Notes under the pieces: generated by a model
Seen by the model: the letters and a program-made list of their open reading frames with translations, nothing else
What the model was told of the DNA's origin: nothing
The model's database searches: none
DNA from: Solea solea
Lineage: Eukaryota; Chordata; Actinopteri; Pleuronectiformes; Soleidae
Reading direction: 5' to 3'
Length of the DNA: 64,000 nt
Assembly (NCBI RefSeq): GCF_958295425.1
Contig: NC_081149.1
Coordinates: forward strand, 20,742,972-20,806,971
Program-made: the position numbers and the translations under genes
In this document: piece after piece, positions 25,186 through 40,500 of the stretch
Layout of the letters: each line of letters opens with the position of its first letter
Numbering within the stretch: position 1 is the stretch's first letter

Positions 25186-28100
25186 ATGGACCCACGCAAA
25201 GTGGCTGAGTTGAAGACGTTCGTGCAGTTGTGCGAGTCCAACACCGCGATCCTGCACCTTCCAGAGATGAGTTTCTTCCGGAGCTGGCTGCAGAGGTCAG
25301 TGCGCCATGGAGTTGTTCCAGCCTGTCTGACTGTGTGCACATTGCACATTAATTCCTGTTTTCATGTAACGGATTCACAGATATTATATTCTTTCAGCAT
25401 GCGATTTAAGTTTTGGATATGTTGTTAAAGAGACTGTAGGTGTCCCACGTGCCCTGTCCCGCCCACCTTTCAGTGCAAACTACTGATCTATGGAGGTTAA
25501 CATATAACCAATCCATCACAGGGCCACTTCGAGACAAGCAGCCATCCACTCTCACACCTACAGTCAATTTAGAGTGCCTAATCCCTAAATGTGCATGTTC
25601 TGGACTGTCGGTGGCACACACCAGGAGAACATGCAAACTCCATTCATATCTATCCATCCACCCATCCATCCCAAACTGTGCAAACATGTAGTTGCATAAA
25701 CGTGTACGTAACGATGATCTGTTTTGACTGATTTTCAAAATATACAGTAGTTGCTGAGTCATCGTCTTGAATTGTATATTGCAGCATGGGGGCAGCAATC
25801 CCTTCTCCTCCCAAGACGAAGGATTCATGTCAGGTGATAAATACTGTCATTATGCTATTTAATGATTTCATGAAATTTTTTACATTTTTATTACACATAG
25901 ATATGTGTTTGAAAAAAAAATAGTTCTGGGAGTTAATGTTGCCTGTATGTGATGATACTCATCAGTCACCTTGTGCTGTAACCGAGTGCTCTCTGACCTG
26001 CAGGGTGGCTGTCCCTGTGGTCCTGCTCCGACAGCAGCTCCACCACCTGAGCCCCAGTCTCAGCCTGAGCCTTGTGCACCATCTGAGAGTGAGGAGAGTG
26101 AAATAGGTTTGTTCATCTCTACCTCTCACACTTTTAATGACAACTCTGAACTTGGGGTTCAAGTACCTGTTTGTCAAACCTAACAATCTCCAACATTTAG
26201 CAAGACAATGTCTAAAATCTCAATATTTAACAGAGGAGTCTGGTGTATTTAGTGACAGCACTGCTGAAAGCTGGCGACTGTTAGCCAAATAAATTATAAT
26301 TGAAAATTATATTAAATTAATATTTCAGATCAGTGACTGTATCATGCAGGAAGTACTGAACTAATCTTTTTAATTAACTGATTCTGATGCTATGACAACC
26401 GCCGCCCACATTGAGGAGGTACTATAATAATGGATAGCGACGTACCTGATGCCAAACCAAGTAGAGTAAAGCACAGTAGTGCTAGAACTGTATCATGGAA
26501 AGGTGCCATTAGTCAGCTTAGACAGCAGCTAGTTAACTTAGCTGAGCCTTAAGTATGTAGTAACTTGTAAGAAACAGCGAGCATGGCTGTCTCTGAGGTT
26601 AATACAATTCTACCAGTATTACTCACAACAGTCAGACATACTCATAGCAGTGTTTTGGTGACAGAAGTTACACAGTGGAGATTGTTGTCTGTGCTTTTTC
26701 AGAAATCGACCAAGAGGGAGTGATTGAGCCAGACGCAGTTGATCCAGAGGAGATGGAAGAGGTTGAAGATATTGAGGTGCATTTTTATGTTGTGTTTTTT
26801 TTAGCTCTTCTGTTATGCCTGCTATCGTAAAATGATTAATAATCATACATGCAATTACTTAAATACAAGCTGTTTGTTTTTTTGAGTTTACATGTCCTTA
26901 CATTTGCTCAGGTCACAGAGGAGATGATGGACCAGGCCAGTGAGAAGAAGATAGAAGCCATTAATGCACTGGGAGAAGGTAGGTTCAAACATGGAGACAC
27001 GGCTCCTGTGTTTATCCTGTAACTAGAATTAATTATTTATATCTTTGATCAATTTTTTTTACAGGTGATCTGCAGAAAGCTGTGGATCTTTTCACTGAAG
27101 CCATCAAGCTGAACCCATGCTTAGCCATCTTGTACGCCAAGAGAGCAAGGTGAGAGTGAGATACACATCATTGTATTTTATACAGTTACAATACACAACA
27201 ATACCATTCAGCTTTTTAACCATAACTCCTAGACCGGTTGGGATAGCTAGAAAATTTAGCTTTTGGCACAAAAAAAAAATTGGCACAGCATTTTGCGTTG
27301 ACACACACGGTCTTTCTGCATCATGCCTACTTCTTTTTTTTTGTGAATGAGTGTAATCAGCTGTGCTCTTTGTGTTAGTGTCTTCATCAAGATGCAGAAA
27401 CCGAATGCGGCCATAAGGGACTGTAACAAAGCCATCAGCATCAACCCAGACTCTGCACAGCCTTACAAGTGGAGGGGGAAAGCTCACAGGTACATTTCTG
27501 TTCTGTTGAACTGTTCTACTAGGTCAGATCTTTTCCTGTGTGTTAAGTTAACCAGCAGCGGGTTATCTCACTCCTAACCGGAACCCTCAGTGTAAATTCA
27601 CCTGTATGATACTTGTGGTCAGTGATAGAATTACCCGAAGTTGTTCTAGGTCTGTGTTTCCCCAAGCCTCTTTATATAGGGACCAATTTTTTAAAGATGG
27701 CGAACTATTGTGACCCACTCTAAACTATTTCTGTTGGACGTAGATCAATCAGGCCTGAAAAAAAAAAAAATTACCGTGACCTTTTGTGGGCTATGAAATG
27801 TGACTGGGAATTATTATTCCAGATCTAGAATAATCTAGACTTTTATAAAGAGTGGGAGAAAAAAGACTATGCAGTTTGATTGTGCAGTTTTTAATTTACC
27901 CTGCTGATAAACGTGTGTCTGCTGCTGCAGGCTGCTGGGCCACTGGGAAGAGGCAGCCAAGGACTTGGCTATAGCCTGTAAACTGGACTATGATGAAGAC
28001 GCCAGTGCGCTGCTAAAGGAGGTCCAGCCTAAGGTACAGTACGTCCCCAAAGATAAAGGGAATAAAACTCCTTGCAGCCATTTTACAGCCATAACTTTAA

Positions 28101-29673
28101 TGCATTTTATATGAGCTCCAGCACAGAATACTCCGGTTTGAGCAGCATTTGTGATTTCTATTTGAATCTTTGCATAGTTGTGACATAGAATAACAGTTTG
28201 TGGTCTGTCACTCTTCACATTCCTCCATTTGTTTTCAGGCAAACAAGATCATCGAGCATAGACGCAAGTACGAGCGCAAGAGAGAGGAGAAGGAGATTAA
28301 GGAGAAGCAGGATCGGATAAAAAAAGCAAGAGAAGAACACGCTCGTGCTCAGAAGGTGAGTTGCTGTCAGATTTGTAAAAAATAGAATAAATTGACCTTT
28401 TTTTTTTTTTTAAGTTGAACTTTACACAGTGTGCAATAAAAGATGTTCAAAGGTATTATAATAAAAATGCACTTGGATGGAGCTGCTTATTTTAGAGCCG
28501 ACACTCCATGGTAACTCAGATCAGCTTCCACACAGTAGAGAAATACCGTACCTTGTTCGTTTCAACATTATTTAATTTGTACACCAAGCACTAGTTACTT
28601 TGAATTTTCATGAGGCCTCTGAAAACATCAGTGGTAACTAGGGCTGCAACCAATCTCATCAATTTCGTCAATTCATCAATTATTTAATGACTTCTTTGTA
28701 TGGAGTTTGGATTATTAGAAAACGCTATCAATTATGAAAGTAGTTCTTTATTTATTGTAGTAGTTGTTGCAGCCCTAGAGGTAACCACTGACCCCTTGAA
28801 CACCTCCTGACTCGTGTCCCCTGCTTTTGTCTCCTTCAACAGGAGGAGGAAGCCCGACAGACTAGAGGAGGAGGAGGAGGAGGAGGAGGAGCAGGAGGAT
28901 TCTTTCCAGGTATGAGAGTGGAAACAGACCCGTTCATTGCATTGCAGGACCAAAAGATTAAAAATGAACTGTAAATAGGAATTAGTCATGTTATTCAGTA
29001 AGCAAGTTAACAGGTCTTATTGTTGTTCTGAAGGTGGTGCTGGATTCCCAGGTGGAGCTCCTCCTGGCATGGGAGGTCTTGGTGATCTCCTGAAGGACCC
29101 TGAGCTGCTTAGTGCCATGCAGGTAATTTAATGCATTTAATGAAGCGACACAGGGCATGATTTTTCCATGGGTGTGGGTGTTGAGCAGAGGGACGTGTTT
29201 TTAATTCAAATACTGGATCATGTGCTTTTGAACCTGTGGCAGTGCAGCATAGGCAGGGACTAGATGTGGTTCAGTAAAAGAGAAAAGACGGAGGGGCAGG
29301 ATCCCGTTTAAACTGTCACAGCCACTGCACCATGAGAATTAAACTCCGCTCATAGACCTTTCACGCCAGCAGAACTCATACTACTACTTTTGATCCGACC
29401 AAGGTTCTGAGACTCCAGAACGGAACCAGAACTGTGTCTGTTGTGTATTCTAAAGATAGATTCAGGAATCATTTTAAATGCCAGGCTGAGGCTTGTATGG
29501 GAAATGCATTGTGTTAATGACTCTATATCAACCTCTAGGACCCAGAGGTGATGGCTGCCTTCCAGGATGTGTCGCAGAACCCAGCAAACATCTCCAAGTA
29601 CCAGAGCAACCCTAAAATCATGGCACTCATCACCAAGCTGAGTGCTAAATTTGGAGCTTCACCACAGCCGTAA
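25186..29673 (+). CDS. st13: Hsc70-interacting protein (Hip, ST13), complete
   Basis: Cytosolic co-chaperone that binds the Hsc70 ATPase domain and stabilises its ADP-bound state. Twelve exons: 25186-25295, 25785-25833, 26004-26106, 26703-26776, 26912-26978, 27065-27149, 27379-27489, 27931-28033, 28239-28355, 28843-28909, 29034-29122, 29539-29673. All phases agree and give 369 aa, the length I recall for human ST13. Domains: N-terminal dimerisation segment starting [13 protein letters not shown]; Pro/acidic linker; TPR region at about 120-230 with the hallmark phrases [14 protein letters not shown] and [13 protein letters not shown]; a highly charged helix ([16 protein letters not shown]); a Gly-rich stretch; a C-terminal STI1/DP-type domain ([13 protein letters not shown]). 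The mammalian GGMP repeats are here mostly poly-Gly, encoded by a (GGA)n run at about 28866-28895. Confidence 0.97.
25440..25685 (-). repeat. LINE 3'-tail-type dispersed repeat in st13 intron 1
   Basis: Reverse-orientation relative of the 14335-14545 repeat: ACCAATCCATCACAGGGCC, CATCCACTCTCACACC, GTCAATTTAGAGTG, AGAACATGCAAACTCC. It ends in a CATC-rich tract. Confidence 0.55.
28639..28777. mobile_element. hAT-type MITE in st13 intron 9
   Basis: 139-bp element with inverted ends TAGGGCTGCAACC and GTTGCAGCCCTA. Flanking octamers GTGGTAAC (28631-28638) and GAGGTAAC (28778-28785) differ at one base, consistent with the 8-bp target duplication of hAT transposons. No coding capacity. It shares its termini with the copies at 32020-32357 and 54421-54775. 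Confidence 0.85.
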
Positions 29674-30180
29674 ATGGCAACGGTAAAGATCCGAGTGGAT
29701 ACGAGGTGAAACAACGTGGAGAGCTTTTCAACAATTATTTCACTGTGTGCAGATCAAACATGGGAGCGGGTGAGCGATTAATTGGAGGGAGTTACTGAAA
29801 GCGGGGGTCGTTTAGCACTTAGCAATGTCTCAATAAAGCAACCCGATGGTTAGGAGGTCAGGTGTGATACTTAGACAAACTCTGATGCATCTCAGCTGGG
29901 ACTTCTCTTAACCACAGCAGGTCAATATTTCGTAACCTGTACCTGGAAAAGCTAAACTGTGAGTGCCTGCTTTAAGACACTAGTTCATTTTTACAGGCAT
30001 TTAATACACATTTTGGGTTATCTATTGGTTATTTTCTTTTCTCTGAGCAGTGTCGACCTCTCACACATTACTGTCGGCACTTTTGTGAACAGTTCTTTCC
30101 TTGTTAATGCAAAAAAATTCTGACCCTAATGGGGAATAACGATCACAATAATAAAACCTCTGTTACTGCAAACTTGACAT
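29674..30180 (+). terminator. st13: st13 3' UTR and candidate poly(A) site
   Basis: AATAAA at 29832-29837 and again at 30150-30155. The second is followed by TGTCTGTAG and a T/GT-rich stretch, so it is the better cleavage-site candidate, giving a 3' UTR of about 500 bases. Confidence 0.55.
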
Positions 30181-31048
30181 TGTCTGTAGTTGACCTTTTT
30201 TGTTGTTTTTGGGTTTTTTTGTCATCTTTTACACCTACAATGATTTTCATTTGTATTTCTCTTTTAGGGTTAGGCTAATTAATGTTTACAAGCAGCACAT
30301 TGAATCCAGCAGCAGCAGATTGTATATAGTTCTCATTAAATCCATCCTTAACCCTTTAACACCAAGCATATTGCTGATAACGTTTGCACCAGTGCAATTT
30401 GCATTACCGTAGTTACGCGATGGTTTGTGCTACTGGAAAAAAGGCAATGGTTTTTGAAAGCTGGGACACAGCACGCCAAAGTCAACATGTGGTTAATGTT
30501 TTTCTCTCGCACTCTTTCATGAAGTAAGAAATCAGCATCTTTGTCACTAGAGGAGAGTGGGAAGAACACCTGTACATAGTTTCCATAGCAAATTTAACAC
30601 ACAAAATGTTGTCCATGTAGAACTGCAGTGTTTTTCTCAAACCTTTTTTTCCCCTTCATTTTAAATACTTAAAACAGTATTTTAACATGCAGTAAGTAGT
30701 ATTTTATTTATGATTATCATATCTCCTCAGTTAGCAGATAAACATTTTGGACAACAAAAACTGATGATTTAGATGCGTCAGCTTTAATACATTAGTTGCA
30801 GTAGACTCAGGTGACTGATAAGCTGAAGTCAGGACCTTGTCTATTTTCAGCCAACTTCAAATCTAAACAGCACAGAGCAGATGATTTGTATTTCCTTCTT
30901 AGAATAAAAGACGTTTGTCTCTGATGTTCAGTGGAGGCTCTTCATTCGCTCCCAAAGATGATTAGGACATCCTCGGTTTCACAGAATCATAAGAAACCAC
31001 CACTACTACTCACTCACACAAGGAAACCTAACTGTGTTGTGACAATAC
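30181..31048. other. Spacer between the st13 and rbx1 3' ends, no gene seen
   Basis: The two genes converge here. AT-rich, with short chance ORFs only. Confidence 0.6.
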
Positions 31049-31054
31049 TTTATT
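31049..31054 (-). terminator. rbx1: Candidate poly(A) signal of rbx1
   Basis: AATAAA on the minus strand, about 115 bases after the rbx1 stop, followed by GU-rich sequence. Confidence 0.55.
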
Positions 31055-31168
31055 CATGTACATATCCAAAACAAAGACATGGCTGTAAAATTATTAGGAC
31101 TACAGGCAGATTGGAACAGGGGCAGAATGATGATATATGCTAAAGCAAAGAAATAACTACACAGCCAG

Positions 31169-33520
<2,352 letters not shown>

Positions 33521-33643
33521 GATGTATTGTCAATATGTAGATGTTTATTATGGAGATGGCGTGCTAATTAATCGATTTAAACAACTACGTATTTTATTGC
33601 CTTTGATCTCACGATGACTGATGAAAACACAAAAGAATATTTC

Positions 33644-33715
33644 AGGTTCCACCGAGATTTGAACTCGGATCGCTGGATTCAGAGTCCAGAGTGCTAACCA
33701 TTACACCATGGAACC
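33644..33715 (-). tRNA. tRNA-Gln (anticodon CTG)
   Basis: 72 nt. Read on the minus strand it starts GGTTCCATGGTGTAATGG and ends CTCGGTGGAACC plus a T discriminator. The acceptor stem GGTTCCA/TGGAACC pairs fully. The anticodon loop CTCTGAA presents CTG. Both internal promoter boxes are intact (TGGTGTAATGG; GTTCAAATC). No intron. A TTTT Pol III terminator follows at 33634-33631. It appears identical to the vertebrate tRNA-Gln(CTG) that I recall, so it is probably functional. Confidence 0.96.
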
Positions 33716-33961
33716 AGTTACTGTCATTGGTGTACATGTACTGATATAAAGTCAGCCGTGGTGGTATTTCAATGTGCCTGTCATGTTAGTTGGGGAAAAA
33801 ACCCCACAAACGGGGCATATTTCCTACCATACCAAATAAACTTCTATATCCACACAGTTGTAGTCAAAACTGTTTTAATTAGGACAAAAGTAATAACAAA
33901 CAGTAATCAGCAACATTATGACCAAGTTTAACAATATCAATTATTTTATAATATTCACTTT

Positions 33962-34490
33962 TCATGGTGCCTTCTTGTTTTTTGCCACCTTTTTAGCCAC
34001 AGTTTTCCTCCGAGCTTGTTTCTTGGTCGGGTTGTGTGGTTTAGTTTTGGACTTTGCAGGTTTAGCTTTGGCTCCCACCACAGCCTTTGAGAGAATGGTT
34101 TTGTGGATCTTCACTTTTGTAGGTTTGAGGTCCACAATGACCTCCTGCTGTGGATGAGTGCTGCTCTCTGGACATGACGCAAAGATCTGGACTTCCCAGA
34201 CCTTCTGGCCCTTGAGGTCAGGAGGGAGACCACACGTGGCAGTTACCTCCAAACTCGCTTTCTCCATCCACCTGATACCCAGACACAAAGAGACAGAGAA
34301 AGCCAGGCTGTTATCTTGTTTTATTGTGCATAAATAATCTTCAAGACTGTTGGGAAAACCATTTCAGGTGACTACCTCATGAATCGTTGCAAAGCTGTAA
34401 TCAAAGCGAAAGATGGCTACTTTGAAGAATCTACAATATAAAACATTTTTTGTTTACTACATAATTCCATGTGTCCCCTACTACACACAC

Positions 34491-34523
<33 letters not shown>

Positions 34524-37500
34524 CATATATATATATATATTACTAAATATAAACATATTCACACAAGAATGGGTAATAATAATGGTTTGTAGTCATAATG
34601 GTTCAGGTTCATTAATTTCAATATACGCATATATATATATATAACTTACAATATCCTCGTCATTGATAGGTGCTGTAATGTATTATATGAGTAACTCATT
34701 GGATAAGGTGGCAACTGTATTTATCCATAGTTTTAGGAAGAGCCTAAAAAACGTTACTACTGGCGATAAATGTCCTTTGAATGATGAGCGGATCCTTTAC
34801 TTCTTTCTACTGTTGTGGCGACCTTTCTTGGTCAAATGACGCACAATCCTTTATTTCATTCTGCACTGACCTGCGTAGGGGCAGCAGAGCACAGTCACAC
34901 TGCAGGGGGTTGTCCTGCAGGTCGACTACCTCCAGGCCCGTGAGGAGGTTCAGCTCAGGAAGTGTCTCCAGCTGGTTCCCTCTCAGGGTGAGAGCTCTCA
35001 GCTCAGCACCCAGACCTGCCAGAGCGTCTCTGGACATCTGGAGGGAAGAAAAATACAAAGAGCTGAACGTCATTGCCCTGCTTCTTCAGCTGCAAGCATG
35101 GCTGTGTCATCCATGTCATAACTAATATTTAAACAACACTGTGTATATCTTAAGAACAGATTGCGTTCATGCATGGTCAGGAATGTGGCCACATGTCCCC
35201 AAACCACCTCTGATTACGGATTTTGTGATCGGATCTGAGGATGCACTCAATACTAATTTCATATTCATAATCTTTTTTTCAAAAAAGCCTTATAGTTGTT
35301 ATACCTCTGTTAGAACTTCTAAACTTAAGTGTATACAGCACTAATGCAGGGCCAACCGGGTACAAACAACATTCATGCGGTCAAACTGCTGAAAGACCAG
35401 TAGAATTAAATTCTAAAACTTTTCGTGGGCCCCTCTTTGTGTTTTTGGCCGTCACATTTTAGCAGCACAATGTTGCTGCTGCCTCCATCTGTTTTGAAAT
35501 AGAACAAAACACTTCCTGTGTACAGTGCAGGAATGTCACTGGGCAACATGAGCTCCAAACAGCACTATAGTGAGAAAGTCGTGTGGCACTGACTCATTTG
35601 ACGATGGTTTGAATGTAATGGACCGTTTTTAATATTTAAGAGTTATGCTCTACAGTTTTCAGGGTGAAAACACTGTCCCAATACGAATGTTTTTCTTCAG
35701 GTTAGGTTTCCTTCAAATATTGGCTCCAATAATTAAATAAATAATTATGATATAATGGATTAAATAAAACTAAAGAAGTAAAATAAAAGTATTCAGAATA
35801 TGATACACAGTAGGAGGAAGAATGCAGGAAACAGTACAAACATGATGTACAAGAAACATGGGACATCTCTTGTACCTTCTCCATGCCCACATGATCCATG
35901 TAAAGCCTCTTCAGACACTGGGATACAGGCTGGAATGCTTTCGGTCCCACCCAGCGAATGGAATTGTGAGACAGGTTGAGCTCCTCCAGATTAGGGACAT
36001 TGGACAGTGCGTGGGTTGGCACTTCTGTCAGTTGATTTGAATCCAGGTGAAGAGTACCAAGGTAAGCAGACTCCAAAGCTCCATTGGCAATAGCAGTCAG
36101 AGAGTTATTAGTTAAGTACAGTTCCCTCAGTTTAGGGGTTACTGATGACAGCAAACCAGCGGGTTCTAGTTTAGACAAGGCATTTCGTTCCAGGTGTAAC
36201 ACAAACAGACTTGACAGAGGTGCCAGAGCTGCCAGAGAAACACAAAGAGACACAAAATATCTGTGTTTAGGCTCTAGTATTTGTAACTTCTAATACTTTA
36301 ATTTACACTAAGCCAGACTAGCTTTGACAGCCCACTGACCTGACCCCCCAGGTAGCTGAGTCAGCCGATTCCCCTCAAGATGAAGGTAGGTAAGGTTGGG
36401 GGTTCCAGCAAAGGCTCCAGGGTCCAATGAAGTAAGGTCATTGTCCGAAAGATACAAATAAAATAGCTGTTTCATCCCCCGGAAGGCGCCACTTTCAATT
36501 TCGTGGATTTTGCAGAGCTCTAGGTGAAGGGAAACCACTTGATTGGAGCCTGGGAAGCTGTTGGTAGGAAGGTAGTGGAAATGGTTGCTGCGGAGGTCAA
36601 GGAGCTGCGTCTTGGCGGGGAAGCCTCGTGGGACTTTAGTGTGACCCTGCCCCTCACATGTGGCATGCTGGGCTTCAATCTGAGCAGCGTGAAATACAAA
36701 TTAAACACAATAACAACTTGTCTTTCTTGAATTTATAAACAGTGTTGAACAATAAATATTCCATTGAAGTAGATCTGATTGAGACTATTAACCCCTCAGG
36801 AAAATGCTACATTCATCCTTCTACCTAAGCTTCACTAAGAAGACTATGTCTGTGGCTACACACTGGACCTTCAAAACTTGAATACATTTTTAGCCAATGC
36901 TGCATTTTCAAATAACACAACCTTGCACTCACATCACAGTCACAGTTAACTGGACACTTGACTTTCTGCTTGGGCTTGGCAGTAGGAACAGAGCCTCCTG
37001 TGCTCTCACTGTCCTCCTCTAACTCGTCCACCAGTGTTTCTCCTCTGCTGCGGCAGCGCAGATTCACAGGAGCCACTGCTTGCAGCAGCTCGTCCGACAG
37101 GTGAGGAGGTCCAGCACAGGCTCCCAGCAGCTTCACATGCCCAGCACTTGCCCACTGCTTCAGGGGCCTCATGTAGCAGCTACAGTAGATAGGGTTGCCT
37201 GTAAAGAAATGATGATCAGGAGGAGGTATTAAAGCTACATTCAAACAATTGTCACATGAGCCTATGGGCTTCACATGACTCTGTCTGTGTTTCTTGATAT
37301 GTATAGCTGTGTGACATATTGATTTATGTGTTGTCACAAATAACAGAGGAGAATAGCAACTACACTAGTAAAGTGAGGTGGAAGCAAAATTTAGGCTAAG
37401 GAATTATCCTGGGTTCTCTGAGACACGAGTGAGGTGAAACAAATGTTAAAAGAGAACTTTACATTCAGGAATTAACTTCAGTTCCCTTGAAACACGAGTA

Positions 37501-40500
37501 GCAGTGTTTTGGCCACAGAAGTTACACACTGGAGCTTTAAAGAGTGGTTGTACCAGTCAGATTCAGGCTGGCCAGCTCCTTGGGGCCCCTGAGTGGCTCC
37601 AAGTAACGGAGCTGATTGTGGCTGAGGTCCAAGTGGGAGAGGAGAGGAGCGCCAGACAAAGCCTGGTCCGACAGGTCCTGAAGAGACATGTGGTCCAGGT
37701 AGAGGTGTGTTAGCTTTGCCATGGAGACAGATTCTTCCCCGAGGTAGGCCATGGGGTTGTAGCTCATGTCTAGACGTGTGACCTCACTGGGTCTAAACAG
37801 AGAGATGAGAATAAAGTGAACATCTGAATGACACGTACAGGATTTGGAAAACATGACTGTGTTTGTGTTAACTCTTTCTTAACAACAACATATTAGCTGT
37901 ACTTAAGCTTTGTTTTGGCAAACAGCAAAACACTGGGGCTTTTGTTTCATTTTTGGCTGTCCGTAATATCAAAGTTGCAAGTATAGTGCTCATAAAGGGT
38001 TCACATGGACATTTGATTTGTGCCCTTTGAAGTGAAATTATTTGAAGTGAATTATAACTGAATAGCCATTTTAATCCATGTATGTGATGGATACAACTAC
38101 ATTTTAGGGTTCATTTATTCAAAAAATACTATGTATGGTGTTTTTTTTTTGTTTTTTTTTAAATCTTGATATAATGATGGCGTGTGCAGACTTGAACACC
38201 TGCAGTAAGCAAGCAGAGTAAGCCAGCTGAATTACCTGGTCTTATATAACTGAGGTGCAAAGAGAAATACAGCTGATTTTAAAGCAACAGGGAGAAGCGA
38301 ATGCTTGATTTCACAAAGAAATACAGTTTCAGAGCCTCAGCGCTCCTAATAAAAGCCAGGCTGGCTTGACACTTAGGATGCGTTTATGACAGTAAAGTTA
38401 AATGTGAATAAAAATTGTAAAAAAAAAAGAAATGCGTTCTTAAAAATAAGGGACAAAAAACAATCCAATGTTTTGCAATATGCCCAGGAAATTATGTTTT
38501 GAACTGTACACAAAACGTTCCTGTCGATATAGAGTGTAAATTATTTAGTTAATTGTTCCATTCAGATTTCAGGGTTGTTTGTTTATGCAACAAAGATAAT
38601 GAAATATATTTCAAAAGTTTCTACGGTTCTTTCATCATTTATCATAAGTATATCTTGGTAGGGGTCCTTCATTTTTATTGAAATTGAAAAAATGATGGGT
38701 CCCTTAAGTAAAAGGTTGTGAACCACTGCTTCAGACTGACCTACCTGGTCATGGTCTGAGTGGGGAAGAACTGCAGCTCATTGTGGTCCAGGCTGAGGCG
38801 GCTGAGAGTGAACACGCCAGCGAACGCCTCAGCAGCCAAGTTGTTCAGGGAGTTGTGGCTCAGACGAAGCCACTTGATGTTGTGCAGGCCCTAAAAAAGA
38901 AGTCAGACCATAGTGTGATCATGTGACTGTACCTAAGGATTATTATCCATTATGTGTCAGCAGTAGCTTTCTGAATTTACACAATTGTCTGTGTTTGTGT
39001 TGATAAAATAACCATGAGCCTGACTACCTGGAAGGCCATATTGGGGATGTAAACCAGCTGGTTGTGGGTGAGTGCCAGCATGTTGAGAGAGCCCAGCTGT
39101 GTGAAGGCACCAGGCTGGATCTCCTCTATACGGTTATGGTCCAAGTGCAGCTCCTTCAGGGAGGAGAGGCCATCAAAGGACTCCTGCAACACAGAGAGAA
39201 AGACAAAATAAGAGACACTCTTATGATGGTTTAAAATGGTTTGGGGTGCAGTTACTTCAGTGTTTTCTCCTTTCACCTGATAGAGGATGTCAATTTTGTT
39301 GTAGGCCAGATTTAGGGAGACGACGCGGCTCAGTGTCCGGAAAGCTCCCTCTTTCACCTTGATGATATTACAGCGCTGCAGGTTGAGGTGGGTGAGGTAG
39401 GGGGTGAGTACAAACGCTCCTCTTGGCAGCATCTGCAGGTTGTTGTTCCTCAGGTCCAGCTTTAGTGTAATCTGTGAGGGCGACGGATGGACAATATATC
39501 TGAAACAGAGGCATAGCTTTCTAATAATGGTATACATTACATTCACGCAGCTCCTAAGCAGAATAAACTGCATGTAAGAGGTACAGTGTGCGAAATGTAG
39601 CCACATTCAAAGGTGAAGCTGTATGTTGCAGATGAATATACCATACATTTAAAAGGTAAGCTGGCCAGGAGTGTGTCCATACTTTGGAGGGCACAAAAAC
39701 TATTAAACCAGAAGGCACTATACTTGTTGTATTGCGCACTAGTCTCTCCATACCTGCAATACTGTACAGAGGTTTGGGGACACACTTACAAAACCACTAC
39801 TTATCCCGTGTTTATACTCCCTTGAGAATTCTACACTATGCCTGTTACAGAGAACATACAAATCAACTATTTATCAAATCTAAAATACTCAAATGATATG
39901 ACTTAATAAAATACCGCACAGTGCAGATGATGTACAGGGTTGCCAACAAAAGCCTCCCTCACAATCTACAGATATTATTCCTGACCAGAGAGGAAGGTCA
40001 CAATCTAAGAGGGATGATGAACATGACGTTCAGGCAGAGAAGGGTAAGAACTACATTAAAATCCTTTACCGTATCGGTCACGGGTGTCAGACAGTGGAAT
40101 AATCTGGATGAGGAGATGAAAAAATCTGCAAAACGGAGTGTATTTAAAAAGAAGTATGTAGAGATGACTATTAATCGATACAGAATGACCCAGGAGGAAA
40201 GTATGACAAAGGTCAGAGACAGAAATCTGTAGACACCGTGTGGAGACGGCAGTGGAAGCAAATGTAACCAAACAAAAACAAGAAGCGAATGTACCCAAAC
40301 AACAGCTGACATTGATAAGCACAAATGTCAACACATGAGAAGTATTTAGCTGCCCCTGTGAATCGAGTCACTACGGAGAATCAATTGATCCAAGATGGAA
40401 CTGCTAAGCTGGTCACTGAATGCGATCGACAGTGTTCTCAACAAGAAGTGCAGGTTCTGGTGAACCTAGTTGCCCAGATAGGACCTTCATGGCTGGCTAC

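Noticed and set aside
39481..39503. Upstream acceptor for chadl exon 2 (TTTCAG at about 39500)
   Set aside because: It leaves the exon out of phase with exon 1; the CTCACAG acceptor at 39472 gives VDE-ITLKLDLRNN in frame.
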